Source: Cyanobium usitatum str. Tous
Lineage (GTDB): Bacteria > Cyanobacteriota > Cyanobacteriia > PCC-6307 > Cyanobiaceae
DNA length: 64,000 bases
Direction: 5' to 3'
NCBI RefSeq assembly: GCF_963920485.1
Contig: NZ_OY986431.1
Span: forward strand, 620,001-684,000
The position numbers were made by a program, and so were the translations under genes. The notes beneath the pieces are model-generated. The model was given only the letters and a program-made list of their open reading frames with translations. It was not told the origin of the DNA and ran no database searches. Positions within the stretch are counted from its first letter, which is position 1, and each line of letters starts with the position of its first letter. Positions 42,210-50,187 of the stretch are shown piece after piece.

Positions 42210-42241
42210 GGCTCAGGCTCCGATTGGCTCAGGTTCCGATT
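42210..42241. repeat. 16-base imperfect tandem duplication at a gene end
   Basis: GGCTCAGGCTCCGATT is followed directly by GGCTCAGGTTCCGATT (one mismatch). The second copy overlaps the last codons and stop of the minus-strand gene 42229-42594. Confidence 0.75.
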
Positions 42242-42594
42242 GGCAGTGGGCCGTCCCGGTCGGAGCGGAAGGTGAGAGGCATGGAGGGCACATGCCGCTG
42301 AATCAACTCCAGCAGCTGCTTGAAAACCTCGCGGGTGTGGGGTGCGGTAGTGCCCATGGCTTCGCGGCTCAGCAGCACCAGCTCCAGCACCTTGCCATCT
42401 GCTTTTGATTGCACATCGGCAAACAGCTGCATGCGCTGACTTTCGCCGCCACCGCGGATCATGGCGCTGAGGTGGGCTGGGGTGCGGTGCTCGATCTCAG
42501 CTCTGAGACCCTTTAGTACGGGCTGGAGGGCCTCCAGCATGGCAGCAGCCTCCAGCGGCACGCCGGGTTTGAGCACCACTAAAAACCGCGCCAC
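42229..42594 (-). CDS. Conserved-looking hypothetical protein
   Basis: A 121-residue protein I do not recognise. It starts MARFLVVLKPGVPLEAAAML and has an alternating strand-helix pattern with AHLSAMIRGGGESQRMQLFA and LVLLSREAMGTTAPHTREVF, suggesting a small alpha/beta fold. The start is a GTG at 42594, 13 bases after the DCC-family gene on the same strand. No catalytic motif is obvious. Confidence 0.62.
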   Translation of the reverse strand: MARFLVVLKPGVPLEAAAMLEALQPVLKGLRAEIEHRTPAHLSAMIRGGGESQRMQLFADVQSKADGKVLELVLLSREAMGTTAPHTREVFKQLLELIQRHVPSMPLTFRSDRDGPLPIGT

Positions 42595-42607
42595 AACCGC
42601 TCCCTTA

Positions 42608-43036
42608 TCAATTCACGCTACCTGTTGCAGCCTGCCCAGCTGGTTGGTCTGGATCCAGGGGTAACCCCCGCACGGCCAGGGCGAGGCGCCGGGCCAGCAG
42701 CAGCATTGGATAGAGCCGCCGCGCTCTCTCTGGTGTGGCGAGCAGCGGGCCAAGCAGCTGCAGCAGGGTGGCGCTGGGCTCCAGCCGGCTGCAGATCCAC
42801 TGAATCGCCTCGGCTCCATGCAGCACCCTGCCCTCTGCCAAAACCACGGCACCCCGGCTCAGGTCCCAGCCCTGCTGCCGCAGCTGCCGCCGCAGTTCGT
42901 GATCGCTGCGGCCATCGCGGATCGCCAAGTTCGCGATGCCACTGCGCAGTTCCGCCAGCTCAGCGAAATGGCGGCAGAAGGGACAACCGCCGTCAAACAC
43001 CAGTACCGGATGGTCAAGTGCCGGGAGGCCAATCAT
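42608..43036 (-). CDS. DCC-family thiol-disulfide oxidoreductase-like protein (DUF393)
   Basis: A 142-residue DCC protein. VLVFDGGCPFCRHFAELAE contains the family's DxxCxxC motif, with C18 and C21 as the likely redox pair. A downstream helix LYPMLLLARRLALAV is typical. Such proteins are predicted redox proteins; the partner is unknown. It lies upstream of the 121-residue gene and is divergent from the FAD oxidoreductase gene, which starts 58 bases away. Confidence 0.86.
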   Translation of the reverse strand: MIGLPALDHPVLVFDGGCPFCRHFAELAELRSGIANLAIRDGRSDHELRRQLRQQGWDLSRGAVVLAEGRVLHGAEAIQWICSRLEPSATLLQLLGPLLATPERARRLYPMLLLARRLALAVRGLPLDPDQPAGQAATGSVN

Positions 43037-43094
43037 CGGCGGCAGCCTTGGAGATCGCTGTCATCCTGAAGGCTTAGCGCTCTAGTTGTTGTGT

Positions 43095-44294
43095 ATGCCC
43101 AGTTCGGGCCCTGAATCCATCGCCGTGATCGGGGCCGGGGTATCGGGCTGCGCTTTCGTTGCCCAGCTGCGCCGCTTGGGTTACACCGGAACCCTCAGCC
43201 TTTGGGAGACAGGGCGAGGCCCGGGCGGACGGGCGAGCACCCGGCGCTCCCGCCAGGATCATGGGCTGCGCATCGATCACGGGGCGCCCCTGCTCAACAT
43301 CACCGGCGCAACGGAGCCGCTGTTGTTGCAGCCCCTGCTGGCGGGAGGCTGGATTGAGCCGTGGCCTGGTTTGATCGCCCAGCTCCAGGGGGAGGCGACC
43401 CTGCGGCCAGGCCAGGCTGATGCCCTGGGGCTTGGCCAGCTCTACCGGGGTAGGGGTGGCATGGATCATCTCTGCAAAGGACTGTTAAGCCTGGCCGGCG
43501 AAGCTGGCGAAGCATGGCAGCCCCACTACGGCACCCTGGTGCGCCACCTCGATTGCAAGGATGGTGTCTGGCAGCTGCTGGGTCGGGAGGGGGAGTTGCT
43601 GGGGCAGGCCCATTGGCTTGTGCTGAGCAGCACCCTGCTGGCCCATCCGCGCAGCCGCCAGATCTTTGGCTGGCAGGAGGTGCCCCTCAAGCAGGCCGCA
43701 GAACGGCTGGGCGACCTCCGGCTGGAGCATGCACTCACTGTGATCGCCGGCATCCGCACCGAGGCCCGCAGCAATTTGCTGGTGCTGCTTGAGGCAACCG
43801 CGGCAGGACCTTGGTCCAGTCTTCCTTTCAGCTTGCTCCATTTCGATGCTGCTGCCCAGCAGCGCTGGGGGCTGCAGCGGATCACCGTCCAGCCCTTGGC
43901 TGACGGTCGCTGCGCCGTGGTGGCCCATTCCAGCCACTCCTTTGCCGCCGATCACCTTGATGTCTATGGCACCCATTCCGCCGTGGCCCGCATGCTTCAG
44001 CTGCCCCCCGATGAGGGCCGGGAAGATACGGTGATCGCCGCTCTCACCACCGCGCTTGAGCAGGTGATGGCCCCCTGGTTGCCTGGCCTTGATCTGGCTG
44101 CGGCTGATCGCCAGTTGATGCGCTGGGGTGCCGCTTTTCCCCTGGCGCCTGGACTGCCCTCCGAACTCAGTTGCTGCCCAAGCAGCCGGGTGGGGTTTTG
44201 CGGTGACTTCATCGCTGGGGTGGGATTTGGGCGGATTGAGGGTGCCCTGCGCAGCGGCGAACAGCTGGCCCACGAGCTTTGTGCACTTGCCTAA
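43095..44294 (+). CDS. FAD/NAD(P)-binding oxidoreductase (renalase/amine-oxidase-like)
   Basis: A 399-residue flavoprotein. SIAVIGAGVSGCAFVAQLRR is the dinucleotide-binding fold at the N-terminus, followed by LWETGRGPGGRASTRRS; the C-terminal SSRVGFCGDFIAGVGFGRIE closes the FAD site and adds the GAL(RS)G helix. This pattern matches the renalase/amine-oxidase-like group (FAD-dependent NAD(P)-binding Rossmann). The substrate is unknown. ATG at 43095; an upstream TTG at 43086 is possible. Confidence 0.83.
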   Translation: MPSSGPESIAVIGAGVSGCAFVAQLRRLGYTGTLSLWETGRGPGGRASTRRSRQDHGLRIDHGAPLLNITGATEPLLLQPLLAGGWIEPWPGLIAQLQGEATLRPGQADALGLGQLYRGRGGMDHLCKGLLSLAGEAGEAWQPHYGTLVRHLDCKDGVWQLLGREGELLGQAHWLVLSSTLLAHPRSRQIFGWQEVPLKQAAERLGDLRLEHALTVIAGIRTEARSNLLVLLEATAAGPWSSLPFSLLHFDAAAQQRWGLQRITVQPLADGRCAVVAHSSHSFAADHLDVYGTHSAVARMLQLPPDEGREDTVIAALTTALEQVMAPWLPGLDLAAADRQLMRWGAAFPLAPGLPSELSCCPSSRVGFCGDFIAGVGFGRIEGALRSGEQLAHELCALA

Positions 44295-44448
44295 AGCTGC
44301 GTGCTGTCAATCATTGCGATAGGTGCAGCCTTGCAACAGATCGCCCAAACGGTGTTTATTGAGATTGCAGCCATCGCTGCGGTGGGGCTATCAGTTGGGA
44401 GATAAGACGTTTTTGAATGTCTTGCAGGCGATCACCTCCTGGAGTGCG

Positions 44449-44901
44449 ATGCGGCCCCTTTCTCCACAAGCGGCACTCAGCAGTGTTGTTCACGGCCCGC
44501 CGCGCCGTTGCCCCAGCCTTCCCGTGGTTCCTGCCCAGCAACTCGAAGTAGTTAACCGCGCTGCCCGTTACTTCGCCCATCACTTTTCCGAGCAGATCGA
44601 GCTGGAGGTGGTGGCCGATTCGATCGGGGTGAGTGCTGAGTGGCTCGATCTCTGCTTTGACCACTGCCGCGGTAAGACACCGTTCCAGACGCTCCAGCAC
44701 ATTCGGCTTAGCCGGCTGTTTGAGGGCATTGCAGCCCAACCGCAAACCACCCTTGAGCAGCAGGTGCATCGCTGTGGCCTGGCTTCGGTGATGACCGCCA
44801 ATCGGTTGTTTGAGGAGTTGTTCGGCATTGGCCTTGCACCCTTTCGTCGGGTGTGCCGGCGGGCCGAAGCTGATCGTTTGCTGCGCCAGCGGAGCGGCTG
44901 A
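44449..44901 (+). CDS. AraC-type helix-turn-helix regulator
   Basis: A 150-residue protein. The second half (AARYFAHHFSEQIELEVVAD, SIGVSAEWLDLCFDHCRGKT, PFQTLQHIRLSRLFEGIAAQ) follows the AraC C-terminal HTH arrangement of two helix-turn-helix units, with SVMTANRLFEELFGIGLAPF as the second. The ATG at 44449 is preceded by GGAG four bases away, better than the GTG at 44323 which would add an unlikely leader. No sensor domain is attached. The target is unknown. Its stop lies in frame with the next gene's apparent N-terminal segment. Confidence 0.75.
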   Translation: MRPLSPQAALSSVVHGPPRRCPSLPVVPAQQLEVVNRAARYFAHHFSEQIELEVVADSIGVSAEWLDLCFDHCRGKTPFQTLQHIRLSRLFEGIAAQPQTTLEQQVHRCGLASVMTANRLFEELFGIGLAPFRRVCRRAEADRLLRQRSG

Positions 44902-44976
44902 ATCCTGGGACTCTCCGCATCTATCTGGATCGCCCTGGCCAGTGGCTGGGGGCTGATTTCCTGCCTTGGTCTTGCG

Positions 44977-46101
44977 GTGATGCTGGCCCTATTGGAGCGC
45001 AGCTTCAGTGCGGCGCCATCTCTACAACCAGCTCCATCAGGAAACTCCCTAGCCCCTACCTCCTGCACCGTGGTGGTGCCGGCATACAACGAAGCTGACA
45101 ACATCAGCGACTGCGTGCGGGCAATCCTTGCCAGCGAGGCGCCATGTGAGCACTGGGCGCTGCTGGTGGTCGACGACGACTCATGCGACGCCACTGCCGC
45201 CTTAGCTCTTCAGGCGGGCGCAGGCGATCCACGCTTTGGCCTGCTGTCGGCGGGTGCCCGTCCCCCGGCAGAGCGCTGGGTGGGTAAAAACTGGGCCTGT
45301 TTTCGAGCCAGCAGCGAGCTCGAAAGCGACTGGTTGATCTTCATCGATGCGGATGTGCGCGTCGCTCCGGGAGCGCTGCGGGCCGCCTTGACAGACGCCA
45401 TTGCCCACGGGGCAGATTTGCTCACCCTGGCGCCGCGCCTCACCTGTGGCTGCCTGGCCGAATGGCTGGTGCAGCCGATCATCGCCAGCTTGCTGGGCCT
45501 GGGTTTTCCCATTGAGCGCGCTAATGATCCCGCCGATTCCCTGGCCTTTGCAGCGGGTCCGTTTCTGCTGTTCCGCAGCCAGGCCTACAGAGCTATTGGT
45601 GGCCACGCTGCCGTGGCTGGCGAGGTGGTGGAGGATCTCGCCCTGGCTCGGGCGATCAAGGGCCAGGGCTTCCGCCTGCGCTATCTGCTCGGCCTCGACT
45701 GGTTGACCCTGCGCATGTACCGAGACTTCGCTTCGCTCTGGGAAGGCTGGACCAAAAACTGGCTGCTGGGCCTCGATGGTGATGTGGCGAAGGCTTTGGC
45801 AGCAGGTGCGGTGGTGGTGCAGCTCTACGCCATTCCCTGGTTGTTGCTGCCCCCAGCCCTTCTGCTGGCCTGGAGATCACCCCTGCCCCTGTCCTGGTTG
45901 CCGGCCCTGGTGGACCTGCTGGCCATTGCTCTGCAATTGGCGATCCGGCTCTGGAGTCGTCGCCATTTCGGCACTCCCCTCAACTGGTGGTGGTTGGCGG
46001 GTCTGGGCGGGCTGGTGATTGGCGCCATGGCCCCGGTGTCGGTGATCAAGACCCTCAGCGGCCGGGGCTGGACCTGGCGGGGTCGCTCCTTGCACATGTA
46101 G
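44977..46101 (+). CDS. Family-2 glycosyltransferase (HpnB/CruC-like)
   Basis: A 374-residue GT2 enzyme. VVVPAYNEADNISDCVRAIL, LLVVDDDSCDATAALAL, GKNWACFRASSELESDWLIF and DADVR form the nucleotide-sugar site, and AFAAGPFLLFRSQAYRAIGG with DLALARAIKGQG forms the acceptor side. Three C-terminal membrane segments follow. It resembles glycosyltransferases acting on carotenoids or lipids. The GTG at 44977 is used, but the frame is open upstream back to the AraC stop and encodes a hydrophobic stretch there without an ATG, GTG or TTG. Confidence 0.82.
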   Translation: MMLALLERSFSAAPSLQPAPSGNSLAPTSCTVVVPAYNEADNISDCVRAILASEAPCEHWALLVVDDDSCDATAALALQAGAGDPRFGLLSAGARPPAERWVGKNWACFRASSELESDWLIFIDADVRVAPGALRAALTDAIAHGADLLTLAPRLTCGCLAEWLVQPIIASLLGLGFPIERANDPADSLAFAAGPFLLFRSQAYRAIGGHAAVAGEVVEDLALARAIKGQGFRLRYLLGLDWLTLRMYRDFASLWEGWTKNWLLGLDGDVAKALAAGAVVVQLYAIPWLLLPPALLLAWRSPLPLSWLPALVDLLAIALQLAIRLWSRRHFGTPLNWWWLAGLGGLVIGAMAPVSVIKTLSGRGWTWRGRSLHM

Positions 46102-46150
46102 CAATAGCCCCATACGTTGAGGGCCCACCGCCAGCGGGGTTTCCCCAGGC

Positions 46151-46423
46151 ATGCCCAGCCCATTCAACGAATGGATGCCCGAAGTGGTGGTGTTTCACCC
46201 CACCCGCTTCGAGGAGGCGCAGTGGATCGTGCATCACCTGCGCGAGCGCAAGACCGTGCTGGTCCACGCCGGGGCGATGGAGCGCAGCGAGGCCCAGCGG
46301 TTGATCGATTTTGTGGCTGGTGGTGTCAGCGCTATCGACGGACAGGCCGAATGCCTCGACGAGCTCACCTTTGTTTTCGTCCCGGAGATGGTGGCCTTGC
46401 GGCGGGATCCCGCACCGCTGTAA
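46151..46423 (+). CDS. SepF-like protein (DUF552)
   Basis: A 90-residue protein matching the C-terminal SepF fold: VVVFHPTRFEEAQWIVHHLR, TVLVHAGAMERSEAQRLIDF, and VAGGVSAIDGQAECLDELTF with FVFVP. SepF helps tether FtsZ rings. The usual N-terminal membrane-binding helix and linker are missing, so this is a single-domain form. No other division gene is nearby. ATG at 46151. Confidence 0.75.
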   Translation: MPSPFNEWMPEVVVFHPTRFEEAQWIVHHLRERKTVLVHAGAMERSEAQRLIDFVAGGVSAIDGQAECLDELTFVFVPEMVALRRDPAPL

Positions 46424-46478
46424 CTCAGGCTGCAGCGCCCTGCCTCCTAAGCTCATTTCCTTTATGGGAGTGGGCTGA

Positions 46479-47330
46479 GTGCCCCGTCTACGTCGCTTTC
46501 TGTACTCCCTCGGGCCCGTCCTGACCATTGCCGCCCACCTTGGCTGCCTGCTGCTTTTTTGGACCGGTCTCAGCCTCGGTGCGGCCCTTTGGGCTTTGGG
46601 GCTCTACCTGGTGCGCATGCTGGCCACCACGGCCATCTATCACCGCCTGATCACCCACTCCAGCTACAAGGCGCCCCGTCCCGTTGCCTGGATCGGTGCC
46701 TTTGTGGGCGCTTCGGCAGGTCAGATGGGCCCTAGCTGGTGGAAGGCCCACCACCAAGCCCATCACCGCCACGTCGACACTTGCGCCGATCCCCATACCC
46801 CCCTTGCTCCTTCAGCGGGATGGCGAGGCCTGTGGCGCTCCCAGGTTGGTTGGTTGTTGTCCTCGAGTTTTTTCCCCGCAACCCTGCCGGCCGATGTGGA
46901 GGCCGATCCCGTATTGCGCCTGATCGACCGGCTCCATTTTGTGCCCGTGCTGCTGCTGGCCGGCCTGTCTTGGCAGCTGGGCGGCCTGCCTTGGCTGGCG
47001 GCCTTCTGCCTAAGCACAACAGTGCTTTATCACTGCGTGGCCAGCGTTAATTCCCTGGCCCACCTGCAAGGCGACCAACCCTTTGCCACCGGAGATGCCA
47101 GCCGCAACAACCTATTTGTGGCCGTGATCACCCTGGGCGAGGGCTGGCACAACCTCCATCATGCATTCCAAGCTTCGGTGCGTCAGGGCATCACCTTGCG
47201 GCAAGGGAGAGTGCGGTTGTTGCCCGATCCCACCTATCGCTTTATTCGCCTGCTGGAGCGTTGCGGCTGGGCCTGGGATCTAAGGATCCCCAGCAATCAC
47301 GCCCTGCTTGCTCGCGGCGCTGATAGCTAA
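46479..47330 (+). CDS. Membrane fatty-acid (delta-9 type) desaturase
   Basis: A 283-residue di-iron desaturase. The three histidine boxes are clear: HRLITH at 55-60, HHQAHHRHVD at 91-100 and EGWHNLHH near residue 225. Four or so membrane segments surround them. It resembles the DesC/acyl-lipid delta-9 branch, which introduces the first double bond into membrane lipids using ferredoxin. The start is a GTG at 46479. The gene ends 4 bases inside the convergent small gene. Confidence 0.9.
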   Translation: MPRLRRFLYSLGPVLTIAAHLGCLLLFWTGLSLGAALWALGLYLVRMLATTAIYHRLITHSSYKAPRPVAWIGAFVGASAGQMGPSWWKAHHQAHHRHVDTCADPHTPLAPSAGWRGLWRSQVGWLLSSSFFPATLPADVEADPVLRLIDRLHFVPVLLLAGLSWQLGGLPWLAAFCLSTTVLYHCVASVNSLAHLQGDQPFATGDASRNNLFVAVITLGEGWHNLHHAFQASVRQGITLRQGRVRLLPDPTYRFIRLLERCGWAWDLRIPSNHALLARGADS

Positions 47331-47548
47331 AAAGCGCAGGCCACGAGGCTCAACTGCAGCCAGCAACCTCCTGGAGCCAGCTTTTCCACCACCACATTCT
47401 GGAGCCGATCGTGGGCTACCAGTTGGGCGAAGGTCTCTGCGTCGTCTCTGGTGTTGAAGCGAGCTGCTTGCACTTGCAGCGGCACGCTTTGTTCGCGCTC
47501 TACGGCAGCGCGTACGCGATAACGACCCGAAGCGATGGGATCAGCCAT
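47327..47548 (-). CDS. Small hypothetical protein
   Basis: A 73-residue protein (ASGRYRVRAAVEREQSVPLQ, NTRDDAETFAQLVAHDRLQN) with an alternating strand-helix pattern, loosely like a SPOR- or ACT-sized fold, but with no definite match. It overlaps the desaturase by 4 bases. Function unknown. Confidence 0.55.
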   Translation of the reverse strand: MADPIASGRYRVRAAVEREQSVPLQVQAARFNTRDDAETFAQLVAHDRLQNVVVEKLAPGGCWLQLSLVACAF

Positions 47549-47634
47549 GGCCAGATTCTGGATCCAATTGTCGAAAATCGCGCCAGCCTTCAGAGTTTCA
47601 GAGGGATTGATGGCTAGGGCCTGTCTGCGGCGGG

Positions 47635-48732
47635 CTAACGGGTGGGGAATTGGCGGCCTTTCCAGCTAATCGATCCCCGCTCCAGGTTGAGGATCGCCAG
47701 CAGGAACACCCCCAGAAAAAACAGCACCGGAATCGGAAACACCAAATTGATCCAGCCAAAGCTGCCAATGCGGCGGGTGATCAGCAGTAGTTGCAGGGCG
47801 TAACCGCCGTAGAGCACCAGGTTGGGCGCGAGGGAGTGGTCGCCCACCATCGGCCAATTGAGCAGGGCGGCGGGCAGGCACCAAGCGGCCCAGAACAGGC
47901 CCGAGAGCCACAGCAGCACTGCAAGCATCCAGGGCCAGTGCACCTCACCGGCAGCGGTGGCGAAGTTTTTGTCAAACCCAATCACCATGTCGCCAAGACC
48001 GCCGGGATACATGCGGTAGGCCAGGCTGCCGTGGCCTAAAAAAGCGCTTACCGGCAGTCCTGCTGCTTCATAGCGGTGAGCCAAAAACCAGTCTTCGACC
48101 ACCTTGTCTGTCACCGAGGCGTGGCCGCCGATGCGGTCGTAGTCGCAGCGGCTAGTCACCATCGCTGGGCCAAAGGCCACCCCACCGTTTGCCCCCAGGG
48201 GAACCGCCATCAACCCCACCAGGTTGAACAGCACAGAGAGTTGTTCGTAGGGCTTTTCGGTGCGGTGGAAGGGCTGAACCGACACCAGACCGCCCTGGCG
48301 CTGCTGGTTGGCGATCAGGCGGGCCAGGAAGCTGGGATTGGGTTCGGTGTCGGCATCTAGGAAAACAAGTAGCTCCCCAGAACTTGCCGCGACGCCTTGA
48401 TGAAGCGCCCAGGTTTTGCCGCACCATCCCGCTGGCAGCGGTTCTGATGCCAGCACTGTGACGCCGGCGGCGGCTGCAAGGGCTGCGGTGGCGTCGCTGG
48501 AGTGGTCGTCGATCACGATCACCTCTAGGGGCTGCAGGCTCTGCAGGGCCAGGGCCTGCAATAGCCGGGGCAGGGTGAGGGCCTCGTTGCGGGCGGGAAT
48601 TAATACCGACACTCGCGGCTCACCGCTCGGCGCCAACCCAGGCAGGGCAGGCATGGGCTGGCACAGCAACCAGCCCAGCAACCAGCGCACCAGCAGGGAA
48701 ATAGCCAGGGGGTCTGGTGTCACTAGGGCCAT
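47635..48732 (-). CDS. Family-2 glycosyltransferase, likely carotenoid or lipid type
   Basis: A 365-residue GT2 enzyme. VSVLIPARNEALTLPRLLQA, VIVIDDHSSDATAALAAAAG, CGKTWALHQGVAASSGELLV and FLDADTEPNPSF are the sugar-nucleotide region; GPAMVTSRCDYDRIGGHASV and DKVVEDWFLAHRYEAAGLPV follow. Three C-terminal membrane segments resemble the other GT2 gene at 44977. Similar enzymes (CrtQ-like) glycosylate carotenoid acids. ATG at 48732, 14 bases after a hydrolase gene on the same strand. Confidence 0.83.
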   Translation of the reverse strand: MALVTPDPLAISLLVRWLLGWLLCQPMPALPGLAPSGEPRVSVLIPARNEALTLPRLLQALALQSLQPLEVIVIDDHSSDATAALAAAAGVTVLASEPLPAGWCGKTWALHQGVAASSGELLVFLDADTEPNPSFLARLIANQQRQGGLVSVQPFHRTEKPYEQLSVLFNLVGLMAVPLGANGGVAFGPAMVTSRCDYDRIGGHASVTDKVVEDWFLAHRYEAAGLPVSAFLGHGSLAYRMYPGGLGDMVIGFDKNFATAAGEVHWPWMLAVLLWLSGLFWAAWCLPAALLNWPMVGDHSLAPNLVLYGGYALQLLLITRRIGSFGWINLVFPIPVLFFLGVFLLAILNLERGSISWKGRQFPTR

Positions 48733-48746
48733 GGTCGGGGTCCAGT

Positions 48747-49343
48747 TCAGGGGCGCAGCAATTCGGCAACCAGTGGCTCCAGCGCTGCGGGATGTTGCAG
48801 CAGCTGCTGGTGGGTGCGCACGGGCAAGGGCTGCCGCGGACCCAGCGGCAATACGGCGCGCCAACCAGGCAGCACCATCAGGTCGGCAGCGCAGAAGAAG
48901 CTGCAGCAATCCACGCCGTCTAGCCCCTCGAGATTGGTGTTGAGCTGGCGCAGCAGCGGGCTGCCCCACTTCATGTCGGCGATGCCAGCCAGCAGCCAGC
49001 TGGGCCAGGGCTGAGCCGTGAGAGTGCCCTGCTGGGGGCTACCGACGCTGATGAAGCGGCGGGTGCGGAATCGGCCGCCCTGAAGTTGGATCCAGGTACG
49101 GCCGATCACGCCGCCCATTGAGAAGCCCAGCAGGTCGATTTGGGTGTGGGGACCAAAGGTTGCTTCGATTTGGCTGCCCAGCCGGTGAGCTAGCTCCAGG
49201 ATCGGAGTGGCACCAAGGCGATTAGGTAGATAGGGAATCAGCAGTGGAGATCGCCGCCCATCCAGCTGGATTTTGAGGCGATCAAACAGGCGTGGCGTGT
49301 CCCACAGACCATGCACCAGCACCAAGGGGGGAGCGCTTGCCAT
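48747..49343 (-). CDS. Alpha/beta-hydrolase, lipase-like
   Basis: A 198-residue hydrolase. PPLVLVHGLWDTPRLFDRL has the oxyanion-hole HG, and QIDLLGFSMGGVIGRTWIQL has the nucleophile serine in GFSMGG. A catalytic Asp or Glu and a terminal His (VRTHQQLLQH) complete a plausible triad. It resembles the PGAP1/lecithin-acyltransferase-like lipase group. Followed 14 bases later by the GT2 gene, likely one transcript. Substrate unknown. Confidence 0.82.
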   Translation of the reverse strand: MASAPPLVLVHGLWDTPRLFDRLKIQLDGRRSPLLIPYLPNRLGATPILELAHRLGSQIEATFGPHTQIDLLGFSMGGVIGRTWIQLQGGRFRTRRFISVGSPQQGTLTAQPWPSWLLAGIADMKWGSPLLRQLNTNLEGLDGVDCCSFFCAADLMVLPGWRAVLPLGPRQPLPVRTHQQLLQHPAALEPLVAELLRP

Positions 49344-49376
49344 GGGCTCAGGCTAGGAAGCCGGTTGGTTCCCATC

Positions 49377-49423
49377 AAAAAGCCGCCCCCGTAGGGGCGG
49401 CCTGTGGGTCACCGGAGTGACCC
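49377..49423 (-). terminator. Twin hairpins with terminator after the RNA-binding protein gene
   Basis: Reading on the minus strand, GGGTCA-N6-TGACCC (49406-49423) is followed by a second hairpin, GCCGCCCC-N4-GGGGCGGC (49382-49401) and then a run of five T. They lie just after the 49449-49799 gene. Confidence 0.88.
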
Positions 49424-49448
49424 AGAAATCAACCTTTGCGAGCGGGGC

Positions 49449-49799
49449 TCAGTAGCGGCTGCCGCCACCGCCGTAGCCACCACCGTTGTAGCCACCGCCA
49501 CCGCCGAAGTCGCGGCGACCGCCGCCACCGCCGCCGCCACCGCCGCCACCACCGCTGCCGCGGGGCTCAGCTTTGTTGACGCGGATGGCGCGACCCATCC
49601 ACTCAACGTCTTGGAGGTCTTCAATTGCCTTGGTCTCTTCGGCCTCATTGGCCATTTCGACGAAGGCGAAACCGCGCTTGCGGCCGGTGTCGCGGTCAAG
49701 GGGAAGGCTGCACTTGCTCACCTGTCCGTACTGGCTGAACAGATGCTGGACATCTTCCGCTTCTGCATCGAAGGAAAGATTGCCGACGTAAATGGTCAT
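49449..49799 (-). CDS. Glycine-rich RNA-binding protein with one RRM (Rbp type)
   Basis: A 116-residue cyanobacterial RNA-binding protein. The RRM carries RNP2 IYVGNL (3-8) and RNP1 KRGFAFV (41-47). The tail from about residue 86 is Gly-rich with Arg and Tyr ([10 protein letters not shown], then GYNGGGYGGGGSRY). Such Rbp proteins bind RNA, often rise in the cold, and some help mRNA localisation at thylakoid membranes. Single gene with its own terminator. A GGN low-complexity run at 49455-49565 encodes the tail. Confidence 0.93.
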   Translation of the reverse strand: MTIYVGNLSFDAEAEDVQHLFSQYGQVSKCSLPLDRDTGRKRGFAFVEMANEAEETKAIEDLQDVEWMGRAIRVNKAEPRGSGGGGGGGGGGGGRRDFGGGGGYNGGGYGGGGSRY

Positions 49800-50006
49800 G
49801 AACTCAGAAACTATGAATTGATCCTTCGACGGCCCAACAGAAAGTGGTCAGCTCGCTAGAGAGAAATCTTTGAATCACTTTTCACAATACAGGGTTGCCT
49901 AACCCGGTTGTCGAAACCGCCCCAACGACGTGTGCTTTGACCAGCGGTGTGATGCCAGATGCCCAAAGCCTGGCTAGGGATGGGGTGTTCCAAGCCATGC
50001 ATCGCC

Positions 50007-50171
50007 ATGTCGAAAGCCCAGCTCACAGCCTTCATGGTCAAGGTTGATGCTGATACGGCCCTAAGGGCCCGTGTCGATGCCGCCGGCAGTGTCGATGCGG
50101 TAGTGGCGATTGCCCTGGAGCAGGGCCATGCCTTTTCTCCGGCTTCCTGGTCCCGCGCCCAGCGCCTCTGA
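50007..50171 (+). CDS. Minimal Nif11-like peptide
   Basis: A 54-residue protein beginning MSKAQLTAFMVKVDADTALR. VVAIALEQGHAFS follows the Nif11 core pattern (SVDAVVAIA...G..F). It ends soon after with WSRAQRL, so there is no core peptide or double-glycine site. The ATG at 50007 gives the best family start; earlier in-frame starts exist. No lantibiotic synthetase or exporter is nearby. Function unknown. Confidence 0.7.
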   Translation: MSKAQLTAFMVKVDADTALRARVDAAGSVDAVVAIALEQGHAFSPASWSRAQRL

Positions 50172-50187
50172 GCGCAGTCGGGCCTGC

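Noticed and set aside
49455-49565. GGN-rich low-complexity stretch considered as a microsatellite
   Set aside because: It encodes the normal glycine-rich tail of the RRM protein.
50007-50171. Lanthipeptide precursor gene
   Set aside because: The peptide has no core region with Ser/Thr and Cys, and no LanM-type enzyme or exporter lies nearby.
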